Shown piece after piece: positions 26,739-33,576 of a stretch of 64,000 nucleotides of DNA. Position 1 is the first letter of the stretch; every line of letters starts with the position of its first letter. The translations under genes and the position numbers were made by a program. Origin of the DNA: JBEKCB01 sp052139675. GTDB taxonomy: Bacteria > Planctomycetota > Brocadiia > CAIUPP01. The notes beneath the pieces are model-generated. The model had not been told where the DNA came from, ran no database searches, and saw nothing but the letters and a program-made list of their open reading frames with translations. The stretch lies in NCBI GenBank assembly GCA_052139675.1, contig JBKQWE010000033.1, forward strand, positions 1-64,000, given 5' to 3'.

Positions 26739-29156
26739 ATGCCGACACAAGCGACTGACGTCATTATCAGGCGGTGCGCGGCGCTGCGAGCGAGCCTGGT
26801 TCCGCTGATGCTCGCGCTGCTGCTCGGCTCGCAGGCCCGGGCCCAGGTTGTCCGGGCGGTCGTCCGAGCTGACGAGAACCAGAAGAACCTGCTGAAGGAA
26901 AACGCCTGGCGGCCGTTCCAAAGCGAGTTCCCTTTCAGGCGCGATGGAGAAGCCTTCGTCTGCGACAACGGGGCGGACCGCAACGCCAGGGGCGGCGTCA
27001 GCCAGGCGGTGGTCCTTAACCAGTCGGCGCCCCGGCCGATCCTCGCTTCGGTCTGGAGCCAGGCCGCCGGCGTCGGCGGGCAGCGCGATGCGGATTACTC
27101 GCTCTACCTCGATCTCGTCTACACGGACGGCGAGCCGCTCTGGGGCCAGGTCGCGCCGTTCAAGGTCGGCACTCATGACTGGCAGCGCGTGGAAGTGCGG
27201 GTCTTCCCCGCCAAGCCGGTCAAAGAGGTCTACTTCCACATGCTGCTCCGCTCGCATGCCGGGAAGGCGTCGTTCAAGCAGCCGCAGTTGTGCCAGATCG
27301 CAACCGCCCGCGACGCCGTGATCTTTGACGGCGTGCCCGTCAAGCCGACTGCGGCCGGAACGGAGGGCTTCTGGGTCCGCGACGCGGCGGCCGATTCCGA
27401 CTTCCATTCGCTGGAGAACGGAGAGGCGCTGGGCCTGAAGCTGGAGTTCAAGAAGGCCCTGCAGGGACAAGCCGCCTTCTTCACCGGCAGCCTGACTGAT
27501 ACCACCGGCAAGGACCGTGCCGTGACTCTGATCTATGCGGCGCCCGTTTCCGGCGACGGCTGGCGCTGGTGGGCGAGCCCTCGCCAGGACATGCCCGCCT
27601 CGCCCTATGAGAATGTATGCGCGTCGCGGTTCGGAGACAGCGGGACGGGCCGGCTGTCCTTGTACCCGTTTGCCGCCGTCACCCAAGGGGACCAGGGCCG
27701 GGCCATCGCCCTGGACATGGGCAGGCCCGCGTTCTTCCGCGTCGGGTTCGCCGCGGGATTGAGCGAACTCTACATCGCCTATGACCTGGGCCTGGCGAAG
27801 GAGAAGCCCGCGGCGGAGTTCTCCTTCTGCACCTTCCCCTTCGCCGGCGCGGCGGGGTTCCGCGGCGCGGCCGCCCGGTTCTACAAGCTCTTCCCGGAAT
27901 ATTTCCGCTGCCGCACGCCGCGGCAGGGAATCTGGATGCCGTTCCAGAAAATCAGCCAGGTCGCCGGCTGGCAGGATTTCGGCTTCCGGTTCAAGGAGGG
28001 CAATGACGAGACCGAATGGGACAACGCGCACGACATCATCACATTCCGCTATACCGAGCCGATGACCTGGTGGATGCCCATGCCGAAGGAGCTGCCGCGC
28101 ATGCCGGAGGCCGCGCTGGCCGAGGCCAAAAGGCGAGCGGCCAAGGGCGACCGGGATGCCCAGGCCCTGCTGACCAGCGGCCATTACGACGAATCGGGGC
28201 AGTTCGTGGCCCAGATCCTTCACGAGCCGTGGTGCGATGGCGCGGTCTGGAGCATGAACTCTTCACCCGGCATTCCGGGCGATGTGACGGACTTCAAGAA
28301 CAAGTGGAACGCGGACCTGCGGGAAAAGCTGTACGGCAAGGGCCGCAAGGGCGACCTCGGCGGAGAGTACGTTGATTCCAGCGAAGGCTACGTGACGGCC
28401 GAGCTGGATTTCCGCCGGGAGCACCTGGCCGCCGCGCAGGCGCCGCTGACCTTCTCGGCCGACGACTTCAAGCCTGCGGTCTTCCGCGGCCTGATCGCGT
28501 TCGAGTACGTCCGCGCCATCGCCGAAGACGTGCACGGCATGGGCAAACTCATGATGGCCAACGGCACTCCGGGCCGGCTGTGCTGGCTGGCGCCGTGGCT
28601 GGACGTCTTGGGGACCGAGACCGACTGGAACCCCGGCGGAAAATGGCGGCCGATGTCCGACGAGGAACTGCTCTACCGGCGGGTCCTGTGCGGGCCGAAG
28701 CCGTACTGCTTCCTGATGAACACGGACTTCACGGCCCTCTCCCATGAACGGGTCGAGAAGTACATGAAGCGCTGCCTGGCCTGCGGCATGTTCCCCGGCT
28801 TCTTCAGCCAGAACGCCTCCGAGGGCCACTACTTCAGCCAACCCGCGCTCTACAACCGCGACCGCGACCTGTTCAAGAAGTACGTGCCGCTGTGCCGCAC
28901 GGTGGCCGAGGCGGGCTGGCAGCCGATCACCCGCGCCCGATGCGAGGACCCGAAGGTGCGGGTGGAACGCTTTGGCGAGAAGTACCTGACGGTGTTCAAC
29001 GACAGCGGCCGGGAAACGGAAGCGGTCATCGCGCTGAGCGGCCAGGCTTCCGGAACGGTCCGCGAGCTCGTCGGCGGCGCGGAACTGCCGGTCGCGGGCG
29101 GGAAGCTCACGCTATCGCTGAAGGCGGAGGACGTGGCCGTCATCGTCGAGGAGTGA
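26739..29156 (+). CDS. Secreted 805-residue protein, possible glycosidase, family not recognised
   Basis: The start is the ATG at 26739, which opens a signal peptide ending LMLALLLGSQARAQ; the frame runs further upstream but that part has no coding character. Residues about 30-200 look like a beta-sandwich. A likely catalytic barrel (about 400-720) contains GIWMPFQKISQVAGW, GGEYVDSSEGYV with a candidate catalytic Asp, and VLGTETDWNPGG with a candidate acid residue. The last 80 residues resemble the small beta domain of clan-D-like glycosidases (YLTVFNDSGRETEAVI). I cannot place it in a named GH family. Neighbouring secreted hydrolases support a glycan role. Confidence 0.75.
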   Translation: MPTQATDVIIRRCAALRASLVPLMLALLLGSQARAQVVRAVVRADENQKNLLKENAWRPFQSEFPFRRDGEAFVCDNGADRNARGGVSQAVVLNQSAPRPILASVWSQAAGVGGQRDADYSLYLDLVYTDGEPLWGQVAPFKVGTHDWQRVEVRVFPAKPVKEVYFHMLLRSHAGKASFKQPQLCQIATARDAVIFDGVPVKPTAAGTEGFWVRDAAADSDFHSLENGEALGLKLEFKKALQGQAAFFTGSLTDTTGKDRAVTLIYAAPVSGDGWRWWASPRQDMPASPYENVCASRFGDSGTGRLSLYPFAAVTQGDQGRAIALDMGRPAFFRVGFAAGLSELYIAYDLGLAKEKPAAEFSFCTFPFAGAAGFRGAAARFYKLFPEYFRCRTPRQGIWMPFQKISQVAGWQDFGFRFKEGNDETEWDNAHDIITFRYTEPMTWWMPMPKELPRMPEAALAEAKRRAAKGDRDAQALLTSGHYDESGQFVAQILHEPWCDGAVWSMNSSPGIPGDVTDFKNKWNADLREKLYGKGRKGDLGGEYVDSSEGYVTAELDFRREHLAAAQAPLTFSADDFKPAVFRGLIAFEYVRAIAEDVHGMGKLMMANGTPGRLCWLAPWLDVLGTETDWNPGGKWRPMSDEELLYRRVLCGPKPYCFLMNTDFTALSHERVEKYMKRCLACGMFPGFFSQNASEGHYFSQPALYNRDRDLFKKYVPLCRTVAEAGWQPITRARCEDPKVRVERFGEKYLTVFNDSGRETEAVIALSGQASGTVRELVGGAELPVAGGKLTLSLKAEDVAVIVEE

Positions 29157-29168
29157 CGGCGATTCCGG

Positions 29169-30227
29169 TCAGCTCCAGCCGTGTTCGTACCCGGTCTCGT
29201 ACATCGCCACGACGTTCTCCGCCGGGCCGACGACCTGGATGTTGTGGCACGGGGCGATGATGTAGCCGCCGCCGGCGCCGAGGATTCGCAGGTTGTCCAT
29301 GACCTCCTGCCGCACCTCCGCGACCGTGCCGAACGGAAGCGTCTGCTGGTTGTCCACCCCGCCGTGGAAGATCAGCTTGCCGCCGAAGTCGCGCTTCAGC
29401 CGCTCGCGCTCCATGCCCCTGCATCTCCACTGGATCGGATTGAGCACGTCAATCCCCGCCGCGATCATGTCCGGCAGGATGCGCCAGCAGGAGCCGTCGT
29501 TGTGGTGGAAGGCGTACGCGCCGGCGCTGTGCGTCAGGGCGATCATCCGTTTCATCCGCGGCAACAGGAACTCGTGAATGTGCTTGACGGAGAGCATCAG
29601 GTCGTTCTGCCCGCCCATGTCCTCGGCGATATACGAGATCGTGACTTTGCCCGGGATCGCCTCGTAGGTCCGGCGCGTCTGCTCATAGGCGAAGTCGAAA
29701 AGCTTGTCGAGGCAGTAGTGGACGATTTCCGGGTTGAGCGCCAGGTCCATGAACGCCTGCTCCTGTCCGCGCAGCGACTTGTAGGTGAGGAACGGCTCGG
29801 ACCCGCCGCCGCGGATCGGGCGGCGCTCCTGCCCTTCGACCTGCTTCGGAATGCCGGAGAAGTCGAACCAGTCTATGCCGGGCCAGCGGTAGTTCTTCTC
29901 GATCTCCGCGACGGAGTTGTACCGGGCGAGCGGGGCGTCGGCGTTCTCGAGATACTCGCCGCCCTCGTGCCGGATCGTCTGCATGCGGATCCCGTAGAGG
30001 TTCGTCCCCGGCGGCAGCTTCGGCCCGACGTACTTCGGGCCGACGTCCAGCGGCGCGTCAATGTGCAATCGCGCGAACACCTCCTCGGTGGTGGCGAGGC
30101 CCAGGTGCTGCTTCAGCTTCGCGGTCGCTTCCGACGTCGCCCAGTAATCCATCGGCACGCGGTCCGGCTTCTCGCGCCGCAGAACGGCCAGCCAGCGCTC
30201 GCGAGGCGTCATCGTTTCCTTGGGCAT
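29169..30227 (-). CDS. URO-D family protein, second sub-type
   Basis: A 352-residue PF01208 protein. The start at 30227 is set by GGAGG (30234-30238) six bases upstream; the ATG at 30233 would touch that site, and the longer frame to 30341 lacks one. Segments are MTPRERWLAVLRREKPDRVP, YIAEDMGGQNDLMLSV, FHHNDGSCWRILPDMI, FHGGVDNQQTLPFG and IAPCHNIQVVGPAENV. It differs from the two URO-D genes at the window start: HHNDGS replaces D-x-DGD, and the C-terminal block has CHNIQ. It is convergent with the 805-residue gene (12 bp apart). Reaction unknown; corrinoid methyltransferase relatives exist, but no corrinoid protein gene is nearby. Confidence 0.88.
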   Translation of the reverse strand: MPKETMTPRERWLAVLRREKPDRVPMDYWATSEATAKLKQHLGLATTEEVFARLHIDAPLDVGPKYVGPKLPPGTNLYGIRMQTIRHEGGEYLENADAPLARYNSVAEIEKNYRWPGIDWFDFSGIPKQVEGQERRPIRGGGSEPFLTYKSLRGQEQAFMDLALNPEIVHYCLDKLFDFAYEQTRRTYEAIPGKVTISYIAEDMGGQNDLMLSVKHIHEFLLPRMKRMIALTHSAGAYAFHHNDGSCWRILPDMIAAGIDVLNPIQWRCRGMERERLKRDFGGKLIFHGGVDNQQTLPFGTVAEVRQEVMDNLRILGAGGGYIIAPCHNIQVVGPAENVVAMYETGYEHGWS

Positions 30228-30434
30228 GCGCATCCTCCAGGTTGATCGTTGGGAACCTGCTTGCCAGGATTCTATCATCCCCGAATGAAATAGCAACCGA
30301 GGTTCCGCGCCGGCGGCCAAGGACTTGCTTGACGGAGGCAACCTCGATTGCTAAACATGCTGTTGGATGCGTGATGGTCCTGCGGCGCGCGGCCGCAGGG
30401 CGAATTCCGGCTCGCGCAGGAGGCTTCGAACGCC

Positions 30435-31967
30435 ATGGCCGTTCAGATGCGGCGGATCGGATTGGCTCGGACGGCGGTGCTGTTGCTCCTTCTGATCAGC
30501 GTCTCGGCGGCTGCCGATACGCTTACGCTCAAGCCTTCCGGCAAGCCGCGCCCTTTGCAAGGCCCCATTTTCGGGGCTTCGACGACGGCGTTTTACGAAC
30601 GGCTCCTGGAGGACCCGGCCAAGGTCGCCGTGCTGAAAACGATGGAGATAGGCCTGCTGCGTTTCCCCGGCGGCTCAGACTCCAACTTCTACAACTGGCG
30701 CACGGGGCTGATCGAGATCCAGGAGAAGCCGGACAGTTCGGCCTACGTGCAGTTCTGGGTTAAAGCCGCGGCCAACATCGCGCGCGGCAAGCCGAAGGGG
30801 GTGAGCTTTGAGCAGTTCGAGCCCTTCGCGCGGGAGATCGGAGCGCAGGTCGTTTTCGTCCCGAACCTGGAATCCTCCAGCGTCGAGGACCAGGTGGCAT
30901 GGTTCAAGCGCCTCGCCGGCGAGGGCATCGTGCCGCAGCGGATCGAATTGGGAAATGAGTTCTGGGTCGCGATGGGCAACGATCCGACGAGCCTGGCGCA
31001 CTGGCCCGATGAGCCGACCAGCATGCAGATCATGAAACAATATCTGGATGCGATCAAGCCCAGCTTGCCGGCCAATGTCAAGGTGGCCGTGCAGGCGGCC
31101 GCCGGCGCCATTGACGTGCGAAGGGGCCGATTCGGACAACGGCTTCGGAAATGGGATGACGACCTGCGGCCGGAACCCTGGTTCGACGCCGTCACGCTGC
31201 ATCTCTATCCGCGTCTGCGCGAGGTGATGGGCGATCCCGAGGCCGGGGCGACGCCGCCGACGGAGGAGAACGCGGCGCAGCGCCTCAACGCCATGATGGC
31301 CCGCGTGGACGAAGGAGTGGACCGCATCCTCCAGGACTTCGAACGCCGTTTGCCCGGCAAGGAACTCTGGATTACGGAATGGAACACGCGCGGCGCCAAT
31401 CCGGTGGCCGACCGCGGCGACGCCGGAGAGCCGATGTCGCCCGCGATGGAAATGCTGACCACGACGCGCATGGCCCTGGTTCAGCTCCGCCATCCCTCGG
31501 TGACGGCCTCGCTCTTGTTCATGTACAGCTTCAGGCCGAAAGATTCCCACGCGATGTTCGTGCCGGACGGCCAAAGAAGCTACGCCCCGGTTCCCACGGC
31601 TGCCGCGTTCCGCTGGTTGAGCGAGGCGGCCAATCGGAGCAGCTCTTTCCAGCGCCTGGTCCAGGCGGACGAACGCTCGGTCGCGGGCGGCGGAGCGAAG
31701 ACTGAATATTTTATTCCGGTCGAGGCGGGACTGTTCGAGTCGCCCGCGCGCACGACGCTTCTGCTGGAGAACGCGTCCGCCGCCGATCTTTCCTTCGATC
31801 CTTCAACATTATTTCAGGACCGCAAGCCCGACCGAGTTGAAACCCTCGCCACGTCCGGCCTTCTCGATCTCGATAAAAAAGCCGCAAGGATAGAGGAGCA
31901 AAACGCCGCGGGGCCGATCGCCATAAGACCATTCTCATTGACCCGAATCGTCTGGGATAAAAATTAG
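30435..31967 (+). CDS. Secreted clan-A glycoside hydrolase, arabinofuranosidase-like
   Basis: A 510-residue exported protein (signal peptide to about residue 27, SVSAAADT). The barrel carries the two clan GH-A glutamates in canonical context: acid/base Glu175 in RIELGNEFW and nucleophile Glu315 in LWITEWNTRG. LRFPGGSDSNFYNW near 75 resembles the GH51/GH39/GH79 group. A beta domain forms the C-terminal 100 residues. Alpha-L-arabinofuranosidase, beta-xylosidase or glucuronidase activity are all possible. AGGAGG at 30418-30423 supports the ATG at 30435. Confidence 0.8.
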   Translation: MAVQMRRIGLARTAVLLLLLISVSAAADTLTLKPSGKPRPLQGPIFGASTTAFYERLLEDPAKVAVLKTMEIGLLRFPGGSDSNFYNWRTGLIEIQEKPDSSAYVQFWVKAAANIARGKPKGVSFEQFEPFAREIGAQVVFVPNLESSSVEDQVAWFKRLAGEGIVPQRIELGNEFWVAMGNDPTSLAHWPDEPTSMQIMKQYLDAIKPSLPANVKVAVQAAAGAIDVRRGRFGQRLRKWDDDLRPEPWFDAVTLHLYPRLREVMGDPEAGATPPTEENAAQRLNAMMARVDEGVDRILQDFERRLPGKELWITEWNTRGANPVADRGDAGEPMSPAMEMLTTTRMALVQLRHPSVTASLLFMYSFRPKDSHAMFVPDGQRSYAPVPTAAAFRWLSEAANRSSSFQRLVQADERSVAGGGAKTEYFIPVEAGLFESPARTTLLLENASAADLSFDPSTLFQDRKPDRVETLATSGLLDLDKKAARIEEQNAAGPIAIRPFSLTRIVWDKN

Positions 31968-31999
31968 CCTGGTCCAGCGTTCACAACTTGCACCCCAAG

Positions 32000-32138
32000 T
32001 GCTTACTTGCGGAAATAGGCGTCCTATTTCCGCAAGTAAGCATGACCGCGATAAGCCGCGTCGTTGTATTGGGTTATGCGTTCCGTTGGACCGTGTTTAG
32101 TTGCGTAAATTGGCGTACCAATTTACGCAACTAAACAC
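32000..32138. repeat. 139-bp double-hairpin element, copy 2
   Basis: Hairpin 1 pairs 32000-32019 with 32023-32042 (20 perfect base pairs, loop CGT). Hairpin 2 pairs 32093-32113 with 32118-32138 (21 perfect base pairs, loop CGTA). Same order, spacing and orientation as copy 1 at 23509-23647. Two base pairs in stem 1 and one in stem 2 have switched identity on both arms. The hairpin 2 loop is the reverse complement of the loop in copy 1. It lies 32 bases after the clan-A hydrolase gene, in the 464-bp gap before the PEP-CTERM gene. Confidence 0.92.
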
Positions 32139-32145
32139 TAGTGCG

Positions 32146-32190
32146 TGTCGAGATTCGACAACATCCCTCTCGGAGTGCGGAAATTCTACA
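32146..32190 (+). promoter_or_regulatory. Two similar dyads 30 bp apart, candidate enhancer sites
   Basis: Site 1 at 32146-32160 is TGTCGAGATTCGACA (perfect 6-bp dyad around 3 bases). Site 2 at 32176-32190 is TGCGGAAATTCTACA (imperfect; extended to GTG...CAC at 32175-32191). They agree at 11 of 15 positions, start 30 bp apart (about three helical turns) and lie roughly 110-140 bp upstream of the sigma-54-like -24 element. That layout is typical for binding sites of a sigma-54 enhancer-binding activator. Confidence 0.55.
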
Positions 32191-32287
32191 CTCGGCATAG
32201 CTCATCGTCACCGTCCTAATTCGCTTTCTAACAACGCTTAAGACTGCCCTCAACTTTCGCCCTGCCCCTGCGCGTCTTTCAGTATTT

Positions 32288-32304
32288 CCGGCACCCGGTT
32301 TGCT
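32288..32304 (+). promoter_or_regulatory. Sigma-54-type promoter for the PEP-CTERM gene
   Basis: The stretch reads CCGGCACCCGGTTTGCT. GG at 32290-32291 and GC at 32302-32303 have the invariant 10-bp separation, and GGCAC and TTGC are both exact. Predicted transcription begins near 32315, leaving a leader of about 115 nt before the ATG at 32432. PEP-CTERM genes in other bacteria are often controlled by PrsK/PrsR and sigma-54. Confidence 0.6.
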
Positions 32305-32431
32305 CGTAAAGTTGGGGCTTCAACTCTAATCCCACATACTTTAGAAATGGAAGGGAGATGATTGAAACCGGGAGGATGAAAGGGGTCGGCAGGGTAATGG
32401 AGACTGCGAGTTTTTAATGGGGAGGCTCAGC

Positions 32432-33295
32432 ATGAATGTCCGTCGTTTTACGATAGCCGTATTTGCAGCCGGTCTTTTTCTCTTCGCGCGCGCCGGACTG
32501 GCCGTTGACTACACCGTAGACGAAACGACCATCGCCGCCTTTGGAGACGTGGGGCAGAACCAGGTCGGGCCGAATGGCACGTCGGGGAATAACTTCTGCG
32601 CTCCGACGGCGACGATCAACTCGTTCACCTGGCTGACAAACGCCTATCCCGGGACGTATGGCGATCTGCTGATGGGCGGACAAGCTACCTGGGTGGCGGC
32701 CGGTCAACTGTTGGCGGGCGGCAACTTCATGCAGACTGATCCGAACACCGGGACCTCGGTGGCCAACTGGATCAACGGCAAGTACAACTATATCCAGACG
32801 TACGCGCCGGGCAGCACGATCTTCCAGGGAATGTCCTCGCTCGGCACCGGCGGCCAGCCTTGGGTGCAGGCCGCGAATCCGACCGCCAACTTCCTGCTGC
32901 AGATGTTGCAGTACGGAGAAGACGTGGAGATCGGAATTGTCCCTGCGGCGGGCGGCACCGGGCACGTCTTGACTCTCTCGAGCATTGACTGGGATGACGC
33001 GAACAATAACAGCATCTTTGACGCCGGTGACACGCTCAGCATTGACGGCCTCGACCCCGCGGGCTCCGACGGCCTCGGCACCTCGGCGTCAACATTTGAT
33101 TTGGACCTGAGTCCTGCCACTGTGGCGGGCGGTCCCCTCACGGTTTCCGGCGGCGACGGCGGCGTCTACAACGGCTATGCGCTGAAAGTTGCCCTGGCCG
33201 AAAGCCCGGTCCCCGAGCCGGCGACCTTGAGCCTCTTCTTTGCGGGCTGCGGAGCGGCCGCGCTGTTGCGCCGACTTCGACGTCACGCCGCGTGA
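32432..33295 (+). CDS. PEP-CTERM sorted secreted protein with cysteine-protease-like motifs
   Basis: A 287-residue exported protein. GGAGG seven bases upstream selects ATG 32432 over ATG 32417. A signal peptide (to about residue 24) leads the mature protein. The C-terminus is a complete PEP-CTERM signal: VPEP at 260-263, a hydrophobic segment, then LRRLRRHAA; exosortase would cleave here and anchor or release the protein at the cell surface. NNFCAPTATINSF (Cys56) and GTGHVLTLSSIDWDD (His178) recall the Cys and His sites of papain-like C39 domains. DANNNSIFDAGD resembles a calcium-binding loop. No exosortase gene is in the window. Confidence 0.88.
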   Translation: MNVRRFTIAVFAAGLFLFARAGLAVDYTVDETTIAAFGDVGQNQVGPNGTSGNNFCAPTATINSFTWLTNAYPGTYGDLLMGGQATWVAAGQLLAGGNFMQTDPNTGTSVANWINGKYNYIQTYAPGSTIFQGMSSLGTGGQPWVQAANPTANFLLQMLQYGEDVEIGIVPAAGGTGHVLTLSSIDWDDANNNSIFDAGDTLSIDGLDPAGSDGLGTSASTFDLDLSPATVAGGPLTVSGGDGGVYNGYALKVALAESPVPEPATLSLFFAGCGAAALLRRLRRHAA

Positions 33296-33316
33296 AAGCC
33301 GGATACGGAAACTGAT

Positions 33317-33371
33317 TTCGCCGCGGAGACCGCCTTTTCAATGACGGTTGGCTGGCGCTCTCCGCGGCGAA
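33317..33371. repeat. Inverted repeat after the PEP-CTERM gene
   Basis: TTCGCCGCGGAGA at 33317-33329 and its exact complement at 33359-33371 form a 13-bp stem with a 29-base loop. There is no T-run after it. It may end transcription by another route or be another dispersed palindrome. The rest of the gap to 33577 shows nothing else I can support. Confidence 0.55.
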
Positions 33372-33576
33372 TCCGCCTTAATAGCTGCCCGCAGCACAAG
33401 GACGTCCCTCAACAGCCTCTCCAGCCCTATCATGCAGTTGCGCCTCCTGCGCCTCTTTGCGGCCATCCGTCCTCTTGGCTGCGGCCGCGCGCAAGAAAGC
33501 GCCGTTGCACGCGCGGGGTATCTTAGCCGATAATACGGAAGTCACGTGCGGAATTGACAATGGGTGATGAGCGCCG

